From Acinetobacter puyangensis (GTDB taxonomy: Bacteria > Pseudomonadota > Gammaproteobacteria > Pseudomonadales > Moraxellaceae): 64,000 bases of DNA. A program made the position numbers and the translations under genes. Position 1 is the stretch's first letter; each line of letters opens with the position of its first letter. The notes under the pieces are model-generated. The model searched no databases, was not told the DNA's origin, and saw only the letters and a list, made by a program, of their open reading frames with translations. Shown here piece by piece: positions 54,709 to 62,532 of the stretch. Location of the stretch: positions 310,001-374,000 of the forward strand of contig NZ_OANT01000002.1 of assembly GCF_900096995.1 (NCBI RefSeq). The letters are read 5' to 3'.

Positions 54709-54808
54709 GACCTCTTGCGTAAATCAAATCTTGACCAGTAAGATTCTATGTTCTATGAGAGATTGTGAAAGTTGAAAATCGATTGAAATAACACTTTCGC
54801 AAGAGGTC
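54709..54808. mobile_element. 100-bp MITE-like element flanked by TA
   Basis: Perfect 11-bp inverted ends GACCTCTTGCG / CGCAAGAGGTC with near-continuation, flanked by TA on both sides. There is no coding capacity. The ends differ from those of the element at 2630, so a different transposon family mobilised it. It lies at the edge of the exonuclease VII cassette. Confidence 0.7.
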
Positions 54809-54901
54809 TAATTTATTTTATTAAATCAGAATTTATTAAGTACAGATTCAGTTTGATTTTAATTTAAAATAAGAGTTAAGTTATAATATTAATTGTCGTT
54901 T

Positions 54902-55096
54902 CTATTCCTTAAACGTCTCATACAAAGCCTGTTGAACAGCATCAACCCTTGATTTGCAGGCTTTATATGCTTGCATGGATTCTTCAACGATTTTCATCAG
55001 GTTATCAATGTCTGGTTCTTCCTGAGATTCAAGTAGGGCAGCATTTTTCTTTAAAATTTCGTAGCCTTCTTTAAAAGTAAGTTCTTTATTGGTCAT
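54902..55096 (-). CDS. xseB: Exonuclease VII small subunit, XseB
   Basis: 64 residues: FKEGYEILKKNAALLESQEEPDIDNLMKIVEESMQAYKACKSRVDAVQQAL matches the XseB two-helix pattern. It overlaps the upstream xseA gene by 11 bases. XseB binds XseA to form the exonuclease. Its sequence is divergent from textbook XseB, though the pattern is clear. Confidence 0.82.
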   Translation of the reverse strand: MTNKELTFKEGYEILKKNAALLESQEEPDIDNLMKIVEESMQAYKACKSRVDAVQQALYETFKE

Positions 55097-56366
55097 TGTC
55101 GATTACCTTGTTAACTGTTGCTTGGATCTGACCATCTTGCATTTCAATTGAAATATCAGTGCCAGAAATTTGGTGAATTGATCTGATAGCTTTGCCGTTA
55201 CTGCGTACGATTCCATAGCCTTTTGCCAGTACATTTCTAGGATTCTGTAGTAGTGTTTCACGCATTAAGGATTCTACGTTGCTATTAGCGATTTTGATCT
55301 GTTGCTGGGCAAAATAATGTGTCGTACCTTTCATCAACTCCAGGTTTTTGGTTGCCATTGAAATTTGATTTTGGACCACGGTTTTGATTGTACCGATCAA
55401 TTGCTCATTCTTATTCTGGTAATTGGCAATATGATGCTGGGAAAGTAACTTTATGGACTGTATGAAAGTAATGACTTCCTGAGCACGATCAGCGATTTGA
55501 TTGCGTATACCGGCAATTACCTTGCTGGGCGTGTCGAAAGAGCGATGTGCAATTTCATCTAATATTGTCCGGTCTTTCTCATGACCAATGCCGACCCAGA
55601 TTGGCACAGTTCGTTTGCACAATAAAGCGGCAAGGTCATAGTCATTCAGATACGCCAAATCATTGACTGCACCGCCTCCGCGAATAATCACAATCAGGTC
55701 TGGTGGTGTACCATCATAATCTTTTACCCATTGGCGCAAGCCCGAGCTTAAGGACTCAATAATGCTGACAGCAGCTGTATTGCCTTGAAATGTGGCGGAA
55801 TGATATACGAAATGACACACACCGGCTTTATCTAAAGCATCAGCATCTTTTTTGAAATCACCCAAGCCGGCGGCATTTTGTGGAGCAATGACCAAGACAT
55901 TTTGAATATCAAATGGGACAGGGAGAAGCTTATTTTTATTAATTAAACCTTCTTCCGTCAATCGAGCGACAATTTGCTGGTATCGTTTTGCAATATCGCC
56001 GAGTGTAAAACTGGAATCGATGTCCTCAATATTAAGTGAAAATCCATATTGTGGGTCAAATCGTGCTTTGACTTTAATGAGAACGTTCAAATCTTTGGAT
56101 AATTCAATACCGCTTTCACGTTGAAATCTTAAAACAATCTTACTTGTATGTTTCCAGATCGTTGCCCTACAACTTGCAATAACCTTATCTGTATCTTCTT
56201 CTTTTTCTGCTAATTCCAGATAATAATGTCCACCTTTTACACTTAGATTCCGGATCTCGGCTTTAACCCATACAGCTTCATCAAATGAAATCTGAATGAC
56301 TTCCTTAATCGCGCTAAGGTATTCAGTTAATGAGAGTTGTTGATCTGGCATGTGTGTTGATGGCAT
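55086..56366 (-). CDS. xseA: Exonuclease VII large subunit, XseA
   Basis: 426 residues. N-terminal OB-fold (SLTEYLSAIKEVIQISFDEAVWVKAEIRNLSVKGGHYYLEL), then the nuclease domain with IIRGGGAVNDLAYLND, GIGHEKDRTILDEIAHRSFDTPSKVIAG and the C-terminal coiled coil ending in GYGIVRSNG. The RGGG, N-D and GHE-x-D catalytic elements are intact. It digests single-stranded DNA processively from both ends. It is encoded against the phage late strand, with its own promoter region and partner xseB. Confidence 0.92.
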   Translation of the reverse strand: MPSTHMPDQQLSLTEYLSAIKEVIQISFDEAVWVKAEIRNLSVKGGHYYLELAEKEEDTDKVIASCRATIWKHTSKIVLRFQRESGIELSKDLNVLIKVKARFDPQYGFSLNIEDIDSSFTLGDIAKRYQQIVARLTEEGLINKNKLLPVPFDIQNVLVIAPQNAAGLGDFKKDADALDKAGVCHFVYHSATFQGNTAAVSIIESLSSGLRQWVKDYDGTPPDLIVIIRGGGAVNDLAYLNDYDLAALLCKRTVPIWVGIGHEKDRTILDEIAHRSFDTPSKVIAGIRNQIADRAQEVITFIQSIKLLSQHHIANYQNKNEQLIGTIKTVVQNQISMATKNLELMKGTTHYFAQQQIKIANSNVESLMRETLLQNPRNVLAKGYGIVRSNGKAIRSIHQISGTDISIEMQDGQIQATVNKVIDNDQ

Positions 56367-56493
56367 ATAAATAATTTATCAATAGTATAAGACCTGAAAA
56401 TCAGTTACAAGGATTTTGAAATAATGGGATGGAACTGGCAACATTTTTCATTAAATCCATGGCTTAACCTATACCTAATTTAAACGTAGGGTA

Positions 56494-58557
56494 GTGCCTT
56501 TTATGGCTATAGGTGATAGTGGTTTACAATATGATAACCAAGGCTTTCTGATTGGTGCGGTTCAGCAAAAAGTTGAAACTATTGATAAGAATATTCTGGA
56601 AATCTTAAAGCTGCTTAGGCATGACACAGTAGAACAAACACAGCGATTTAAGATTAGCCGGTTGCAGCGTGCGATGTATGAAGCTAACTCGGCTAAGAAC
56701 ATTGAAGATATTATAAAAGATGCAACACAAATATTAGAAAATCAGTCTAAACAACAGATCAAAGCCATTTCTAATATGGACTCATCTAAATCTGATCAAA
56801 TTGATCCAGTCCGAAATAATACTAATCAAACTAAACCTGTGGAATCAACAAGAGACAATACTCAACAGTCTGATAGAAAAAGGGACAGTAACGGTCGTTT
56901 TGTTGCTGGTGATGTTCCTGAGAGTGATGAAACTGTAGACAAACGCAATCGTGATGATAAAGGGCGATTTGTCCCTGGCACCTCAACAACAATTTCAAAG
57001 TTTGGCGATATAGTTGGGAAATTTGGACAGGCAGTATCTGGATTAGGTACAGATGCACAAGGTTTTGATCCAACGGTTGATGCAATAAATGAACTAGGTA
57101 CCGTTTTGTCGCCAGTTAAACGAATGGCTGGAATAGTATTTAAGCCTTTGACCGGTTTGGCGAAGATGCGTAAACGTTCTGAACCATTGCCGAAAGAGCA
57201 AACTGATCATAATAAGAAACAACTTAAGATTTTGCAGCGTATCGCAGATCGCACGGGCAATAATCAGGGTGGCTTATTATCCAAACTATTGGGATCGGGT
57301 GGTGGTTTACTTGGCGGATTGTTGGGTAAAGGAGGAAAAGTATTATCCAAGATATTAAAGTTTGGTAAAGGATTACCAATTGTTGGTGGATTGCTCAGTG
57401 CCATAAGTTTGATGGATTGGGGGGATAAATCTACTGAACAGAAAGGAGGTGCAATAGGCTCTATTGGGGGCGGTGTTGTTGGAGGTGTTTTAGGATCGGT
57501 TCTTGGTCCAGCCGGTACAATTGTAGGTGCTGGTGTTGGTGCTTGGATTGGTGACAAGCTGGGAACAACAGTTGCACCTTATTTCAAGAATTGGACTGAT
57601 TCTTTGATCAAATCAGATTTAGGTCAAAAAATCGTATCTATCTGGGATGGATTTGTAGATACAATTTCTGGGTGGTTTGATAAGGCTTGGGGCGGACTAA
57701 AATCTGGTGCTGGTGCAATTGGAGGTATGTTTAATGGTGCCTGGCAAACTGTTAAAAATATAGGCAATAAAGGACTGGATACCATTGGATTTAATGACTA
57801 TAAGGCTCTAGAGGGAGGAAATGCCCAAGAAAAGACCATGGCTTTATTGAGACAACATGAAGGTTTTCGTGAAAAAGCATATTGGGATGTGAATGCATAT
57901 CGAACTGGTTATGGCAGTGATACTGTAACAGATAAGAATGGAAATGTTCGTAAAGTTACTTCTAATACAAAGGTTTCTAGGGAAGATGCTGAGAGAGACT
58001 TGTTAAGACGTTCAAAAATTTTTGCAGCCCAAGCAAGGCGTAAAGTTGGTGGTGAAAATTGGGATAAGCTACCAGATGATGCGAAAGCAGCTTTGACTTC
58101 GGTTGCCTACAATTACGGAAGTTTGCCAAAAAGTGTTACTAAAGCTGTTCAAACTGGGGACTTAAAAAGAATTTCTAACTCTGTTCAATCTCTAGGTGCA
58201 CATAATAAAGGCATTAATAGAAAAAGACGTAACCACGAGTCTTTATTGATTCATAATGCTAAAGATAGTTCTGTTTCTACATCTCAAGTTCAGCATGGTT
58301 TATTGGCATCGACAAATAAAACAAATACTCCATTTGTTGCAAAGGCAGATACTATGCTTGCGACTGCTAACCCAGTAAATTTGAATAACCATACAGCTAA
58401 AGCAAATACACCTAAGATTGAAACAGCCAAAACTAGATTAAATTCTACCGATCCACAAAAAGTATTGGTGGTAAATCAGTCAGATGGTAGTATTACCCAA
58501 AATTTAGGCGATCGTGCTTTAGCACACGCAATTACAGGGGGAATTGGGGAAAGATGA
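56494..58557 (+). CDS. Large virion-type lysozyme protein, 687 aa
   Basis: The C-terminal region (about 445-590) is a phage lysozyme (GH24-like): LLRQHEGFREKAYWDVNAYRTGYGSD with Glu at about 455 and the downstream D/T set, and ALTSVAYNYG. Ahead lie a coiled-coil N-terminus, two RDxxGRFVxG motifs at about 130 and 153, and Gly-rich hydrophobic stretches (270-360) resembling membrane-penetrating virion proteins. It probably degrades peptidoglycan during DNA entry or as an internal virion enzyme. Confidence 0.75.
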   Translation: MPFMAIGDSGLQYDNQGFLIGAVQQKVETIDKNILEILKLLRHDTVEQTQRFKISRLQRAMYEANSAKNIEDIIKDATQILENQSKQQIKAISNMDSSKSDQIDPVRNNTNQTKPVESTRDNTQQSDRKRDSNGRFVAGDVPESDETVDKRNRDDKGRFVPGTSTTISKFGDIVGKFGQAVSGLGTDAQGFDPTVDAINELGTVLSPVKRMAGIVFKPLTGLAKMRKRSEPLPKEQTDHNKKQLKILQRIADRTGNNQGGLLSKLLGSGGGLLGGLLGKGGKVLSKILKFGKGLPIVGGLLSAISLMDWGDKSTEQKGGAIGSIGGGVVGGVLGSVLGPAGTIVGAGVGAWIGDKLGTTVAPYFKNWTDSLIKSDLGQKIVSIWDGFVDTISGWFDKAWGGLKSGAGAIGGMFNGAWQTVKNIGNKGLDTIGFNDYKALEGGNAQEKTMALLRQHEGFREKAYWDVNAYRTGYGSDTVTDKNGNVRKVTSNTKVSREDAERDLLRRSKIFAAQARRKVGGENWDKLPDDAKAALTSVAYNYGSLPKSVTKAVQTGDLKRISNSVQSLGAHNKGINRKRRNHESLLIHNAKDSSVSTSQVQHGLLASTNKTNTPFVAKADTMLATANPVNLNNHTAKANTPKIETAKTRLNSTDPQKVLVVNQSDGSITQNLGDRALAHAITGGIGER

Positions 58558-59471
58558 ATAAAAAAATACTTTTAGGTTTGATATTGGGTTGCTTAAATTC
58601 ATTTGCGGTTGGGAGCTCAAATGATATTGACCAGAGATTTTATAATAATATTTTATCAAATTTAGATAATCCATATAGAATCATTACAATCAAAAAAGAA
58701 TCTTTAAACAATGTTGAAAGAACTGTAATAAATTATGCTATTCGGAACTTTAAAAAGGATTTTGTAGAGTGTAATGGTAAATCATATATTCGTGGTATAG
58801 ATAAGGTTTATTATGTTGTTGATTATAAGCCAACAATTTTATTTCGAACATTTCCTACAATCAATAAAGCTGATAAGTTGAATGGCGTGGTGTGGCGCGG
58901 GGATATATTAATATTCTTATCAGGTAATAAAGGAGAAGGAGTAGCCCAAGAAGTAAAAGCTACCGATCATCAGTCTTCTAAATGGCAAGATATGAATAGA
59001 CTTAGGTTGAGTCAATTTGGAAATTTTGAAGATGTGTATAGAGGAACCTTAGTTTTTTATAAAAATGAAATACGTACATATTATGGGGATGGGATAGGTA
59101 ACACTAAATCTAATGATAATAATCAGTTGGTATGTTCAGATATTAATCAACTACTGATGCCTGAGCAAAAGCATGAAACTAATATTGAAAGTGAAAAAAA
59201 ATTAAATTTGGATGGTAAAGTCAGCTGGAGAACTTACCCAAAAATAAGGCTTTCTCAGCCAGATTTATTAGGCGTAACAAACAGTAATGTGATAGTTCGT
59301 GTTGATGTTGACGTAAAGGGGCGAATAAGTGCAAAAATTCTTGAAACCAGTGGCGATGATCAGGTTGATAAAAAAATTGTAAAAGCTGTTGAGGCTGCAA
59401 AATTTAATAAATACACTGAAAATGGAGAGCCTGCAGCATTTTATATAGAATTACCATTTAATTTAAGTTAA
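58554..59471 (+). CDS. Exported protein with TonB-C-like C-terminal domain, 305 aa
   Basis: A signal peptide (ILLGLILGCLNSFAVGSS) precedes a domain of unknown type (about 30-200). The C-terminal 80 residues (VNIVRVDVDVKGRISAKILETSGDD...AVEAAKFNKY...FYIELPFNL) follow the TonB C-terminal fold pattern. It overlaps the lysozyme gene by 4 bases. TonB-C domains contact outer-membrane receptors or peptidoglycan-associated proteins; a phage role is unknown. Confidence 0.65.
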   Translation: MNKKILLGLILGCLNSFAVGSSNDIDQRFYNNILSNLDNPYRIITIKKESLNNVERTVINYAIRNFKKDFVECNGKSYIRGIDKVYYVVDYKPTILFRTFPTINKADKLNGVVWRGDILIFLSGNKGEGVAQEVKATDHQSSKWQDMNRLRLSQFGNFEDVYRGTLVFYKNEIRTYYGDGIGNTKSNDNNQLVCSDINQLLMPEQKHETNIESEKKLNLDGKVSWRTYPKIRLSQPDLLGVTNSNVIVRVDVDVKGRISAKILETSGDDQVDKKIVKAVEAAKFNKYTENGEPAAFYIELPFNLS

Positions 59472-59791
59472 GAGATGGCAAAGCAATAACCTAGCTTAAA
59501 ACTGATGTTTGATTGAAGCTGGAAAATCAGTTTCAAGCCAAAATTTCATTGCTAAGAGTGGATATGTTAAATTTGAGGATTCATTTATTAATTAAGAGAA
59601 AGTTATCTTGGTTTAGTCACTCAGAAAACTCTTAGTTTTGTTATAATATAGTAATTTTAAATTTCTAGCTTTATTTTTTCAATTACAAATAAAATAGCAG
59701 GTAGGCAAACCATTCCCGCTTAGTCGCTGTTAAAAAGCTAGAAATTTAAACCTATGGGATATCCACAGGTGCAATTTTGATAGGGTGTTAA
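59472..59791. other. Gene-free 320-bp region holding a 17-bp inverted repeat
   Basis: No supported open frame. A perfect inverted repeat (59656-59672 and 59734-59750) encloses 61 bases. The first 180 bases are AT-rich with no other structure visible. The region probably carries the promoter of the DUF4365 gene. Confidence 0.6.
59656..59750. repeat. Perfect 17-bp inverted repeat upstream of the DUF4365 gene
   Basis: TTTAAATTTCTAGCTTT at 59656-59672 and AAAGCTAGAAATTTAAA at 59734-59750 are exact complements with a 61-base interior. The interior ends in a relatively GC-rich segment (CATTCCCGCTTAGTCGC). It could be transcribed into a folded RNA or act as DNA. Confidence 0.7.
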
Positions 59792-60811
59792 ATGACTTCT
59801 GAAAGCAATAGAACCGGATCTCTTGGAACGAACTATGTGGAGAAAGTCCTACTCAAATGGGGATGGGGATTTCAACCTATTTCACAAGAAAATGATGATG
59901 GATTTGACGGCATTATATATATCCGATCGAAACATTCGAATCCAAAAGATCCTGAGAATCAAAGTAAGCAATCATGGGCTTTCACAGGTGGGTTAATTCA
60001 TGTACAAGTGAAAAGTGGAAATAGCTATATCAGTAGCCAAAATAGAAACGAGATAAAACTTAAGATAAATAAACTAGCTCAAAAGAAAGAAATATGGAAA
60101 AAATCTCCAATTCCATGTGTTCTAATATTTTTTTTTGAAGATGAAAATGAGAATGAATATTCATATTGGGCTGATCTAAAATCAAATGAATCATATTTTG
60201 AGGGTAGTAGTAGCATTATCAGTATCCCCAAAAAAAATAGATTTTCAAAATCACCAGAATGCAAAGGTCCTTTAAGACGCATAGCAAGGAAACAAGGGGA
60301 TTATAGTGATAAACATTTGATTGATATGGTAAAATCAGATACCTTAAATAGTATTTTGCCATCAAGTCTTAAAGGGAATATAAACTCCTCTTTAAAAAGC
60401 AAAGCTATTGAGTTTTACCAAAAATGGAAATTGAATGGTGCAATTAACCCTTACTTTGGTCAAGTAATAATTAACAGGACCGGATGGAGTCATATCACTC
60501 GCAAAGGCCGCCCTATAGCAAGAATTGAAGCCAGTTTTAATTTGTTACCTATTGCAGCTAGAATTATAAATGATGTATCCACATGGCGTATGCTAACGCC
60601 CATGAGAAGATATCAAAATAGAAAGGATGGTTATGTTTGTTATACAGATTTTATTGGATTAACAGCAAAGGTTGTTTTAAGAATGAGAAATTCCACCGAA
60701 GTTATGGTTGTATTAAAAAGAGAAACAAGATTCAAAGAAAGCGAAGGTGAAAATGATCCTGAAACCAGACTCTGGTTTTATACAGTTTACGAGCCAGGAC
60801 GTGGGAAGTAA
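59792..60811 (+). CDS. DUF4365-type nuclease-like protein with C-terminal PBECR-like domain
   Basis: 339 residues. The N-terminal domain has RTGSLGTNYVEKVL, NDDGFDGIIYI (Asp 36/39) and GLIHVQVKSG (Q72-x-K74), the DUF4365/PD-(D/E)XK pattern. After residue 215, NPYFGQVIINRTGWSHITRKG and later VVLKRETRF and WFYTVYEPGRGK resemble phage barnase/EndoU/colicin-type RNase domains (PBECR), though weakly. A fusion of the two suggests a toxin or defence effector. It is flanked by two structured elements and is separate from the phage operon. Confidence 0.6.
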   Translation: MTSESNRTGSLGTNYVEKVLLKWGWGFQPISQENDDGFDGIIYIRSKHSNPKDPENQSKQSWAFTGGLIHVQVKSGNSYISSQNRNEIKLKINKLAQKKEIWKKSPIPCVLIFFFEDENENEYSYWADLKSNESYFEGSSSIISIPKKNRFSKSPECKGPLRRIARKQGDYSDKHLIDMVKSDTLNSILPSSLKGNINSSLKSKAIEFYQKWKLNGAINPYFGQVIINRTGWSHITRKGRPIARIEASFNLLPIAARIINDVSTWRMLTPMRRYQNRKDGYVCYTDFIGLTAKVVLRMRNSTEVMVVLKRETRFKESEGENDPETRLWFYTVYEPGRGK

Positions 60812-60814
60812 ATT

Positions 60815-60909
60815 GCGGCGGTACAATCGCGCTCAGACTGCCCCAGACGTGATATATAATCACCGGTACCAGAAAAGGTCTGGCTCCTCTATTGTGCGTG
60901 TACCGCCTT
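60815..60909. ncRNA. Structured RNA candidate downstream of the DUF4365 gene
   Basis: GGCGGTAC (60817-60824) pairs with GTACCGCC (60900-60907). Inside, CCAGAC pairs with GTCTGG and GTGAT with ATCAC. The GC-rich composition contrasts with the AT-rich surroundings. The layout recalls the C4 antisense RNA of phages P1/P7, but I cannot confirm it. The strand is not decidable. Confidence 0.55.
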
Positions 60910-61200
60910 TGCAAATAATACTATAAAACTCTAAAGTGTCAATGAGTTAATTTGATTATCAAAGGTTTAAGTGGTGGTGAAAATCCACCAACCACACCAA
61001 ATTTAAAGTCCGTACTCATATGCGGGCTTTTTTATTATTGGAAAAAGGAATTTAGGCTTTTAAATGGTTGAAAGATATTTCTTGAGTCCAGTTAAAAACA
61101 TCTAATATTTCGTGTTATTTCACTGAAATTTATATAATATAAAGTTCAAATATTTAGATATTTTACAAATTTTCATTTAAAAACGTATAGTGAGATAGTT
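60910..61200. other. Gene-free region with a hairpin and terminator
   Basis: Contains GGTGG/CCACC hairpin near 60973-60989, the terminator at 61005-61036, and then AT-rich sequence likely holding the promoter of the GIY-YIG gene. No open frame supported. Confidence 0.5.
61005..61036 (+). terminator. Terminator between the DUF4365 and GIY-YIG genes
   Basis: AAAGTCCGTA pairs with TATGCGGGCTTT (G-U pairs included), followed by TTTATTATT. Confidence 0.7.
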
Positions 61201-61665
61201 GTGAAAATAAAATTAGATTGGCAAGAGCCATTGCAATTAGGTTCTTTTACAGATGATGTAAATTACCATGATGAATTGGAGTTAAATGAGATTCCAGAAT
61301 CAGCAGGCATATATATTTTTTATCGTCAGCATGGTGAAACTCAACAAGCATTGTATGTTGGTCAGGCACAAAATTTAAGAAGCCGATTAAAACAACAATT
61401 TAAGTCTTTAGAGTTAATGAAACACATCAAAAATTCTAAAAAAGGTTCAAAACACCTTGTTTTTGCATTATTAAAAACTCGTTCATCAAATTTAGTGCAT
61501 GCTTTAAATCAGGCAGAGCGTGGACTTATTACACATTATATGGAAGAAAATAAACATGATTTATTTAATAAACGTGGTCTTTATGAAGAATATGATTTAG
61601 TAGAATCCATAGGAGAAAATGTACAGCCTCTTATAAACATTGAACTATGGGTCTACGCTAAATAA
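61201..61665 (+). CDS. GIY-YIG nuclease-domain protein, 154 aa
   Basis: GIY-YIG core: ESAGIYIFYRQ (GIY at about residues 36-38), LYVGQAQNLRSRLKQQF (YVG plus catalytic Arg) and a helix with conserved Glu in QAERGLITHY. GTG start with only a weak ribosome site. Single-domain GIY-YIG proteins act as homing-type or structure-specific nucleases. It stands alone with its own upstream region, so it is probably an inserted gene. Confidence 0.8.
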   Translation: MKIKLDWQEPLQLGSFTDDVNYHDELELNEIPESAGIYIFYRQHGETQQALYVGQAQNLRSRLKQQFKSLELMKHIKNSKKGSKHLVFALLKTRSSNLVHALNQAERGLITHYMEENKHDLFNKRGLYEEYDLVESIGENVQPLINIELWVYAK

Positions 61666-61789
61666 CTTTTCAGCAGTTTGACATTTCGTTGTGGAATATT
61701 CTGTAAATGATCAGACTTGGAACTCAACACATTCAATCCAAATCAAAGCCTATAAAGTTAAAACTTCTTTAACGATATAGGCTTTATTA

Positions 61790-62266
61790 ATGTCTAAAAA
61801 CACTGAAAATCAAATTCCAGATACCAGCTATGCTGTAATTGATATTATTGGAGAACCTTCAAATTTATCTGTACAGCATCTTGTTGCAATTTCAGATAAT
61901 GAACTCACCACAGAACAAGAAGATCAATTAAGAAATGGCCAGTCCATTGATAATGTTTTCAGCTATCCACCTGGTTACTACTACACAATCACACCTGATT
62001 TAGAAGCACAGGATTTTGATCATGAGCGTTACTTTGAAACTCATCTGCATTTTCAGGATGGATCGGTACCAGTAGAAGGTATTAACGGTTTGACGAATGA
62101 AGCCTTGCTTGAAGTTTTGATTCACCGGATGAATATTTTGGATGCTAAATTTCCGTGTAAAGAGAATAAAATTGCTTTGAAACATATGCAGTTGGCGTTA
62201 TCAGCGTTCAAAGATCGTTCACTCTCACGTAAACTTCGAGGAGTAGAGGGTAAAAATGTCATCTAA
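61790..62266 (+). CDS. Conserved phage protein, 158 aa
   Basis: The C-terminal segment INGLTNEALLEVLIHRMNILDAKFPCKENKIALKHMQLALSAF...RGVEGKNV matches a pattern common in small phage proteins (GLTNEALL...RGVEGT) of unknown function. The N-terminus is variable and polar. It overlaps the next, disrupted gene by 11 bases. Confidence 0.68.
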   Translation: MSKNTENQIPDTSYAVIDIIGEPSNLSVQHLVAISDNELTTEQEDQLRNGQSIDNVFSYPPGYYYTITPDLEAQDFDHERYFETHLHFQDGSVPVEGINGLTNEALLEVLIHRMNILDAKFPCKENKIALKHMQLALSAFKDRSLSRKLRGVEGKNVI

Positions 62267-62483
62267 AATAGTGAAAATCTATTGCTATAAGCACCACAAT
62301 GATCAGCAAATTGATCTTTAAACTGTTGAGTTCGTTGAAGTAGAAGATACAGAATATTGTGGTGGAATGATTACTGGGCGTGGTAAATATAATAAAGTAA
62401 CCATCGGTTTTCAAAGCGGTAATAGCTTATTAATGATTATAGATAAGATGAAATTGCCTTTGCTGGAACTCAGCTCAAATTAA
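62256..62483 (+). pseudogene. Small gene with an in-frame nonsense codon
   Basis: ATG 62256 with GAGGG upstream overlaps the preceding stop. Codons 1-21 read into TAA at 62319-62321; the same frame then runs on as TVEFVEVEDTEYCGGMITG to TAA at 62481-62483, 75 codons in all. The coherent downstream sequence suggests a point mutation in a real 75-codon gene. It is too short to be an obvious frame, so it is easily missed. Confidence 0.65.
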
Positions 62484-62504
62484 CATTCCAATACAAAGCA
62501 AAAT

Positions 62505-62531
62505 AGCCTCAATACATCGTTGGGGCTTTTT
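62505..62531 (+). terminator. Terminator ending at the next start codon
   Basis: AGCCTCAA pairs with TTGGGGCT (one G-U) and runs into TTTTT. The ATG of the next gene follows within 2 bases, leaving GGGG in the stem as its only ribosome-site candidate. Confidence 0.65.
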
Positions 62532-62532
62532 C

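Noticed and set aside
59656-59750. Retron msr-msd
   Set aside because: No reverse transcriptase gene is nearby and the spacing of features does not fit.
60961-61000. Possible tRNA 3' half (hairpin followed by ACCACACCA)
   Set aside because: The loop is not TTC-type, and no acceptor or anticodon arm can be drawn upstream.
61790-62266. Anti-CBASS Acb2-type protein
   Set aside because: The C-terminal pattern belongs to a different common phage family; the typical Acb2/Tad1 hairpin sequence is not present.
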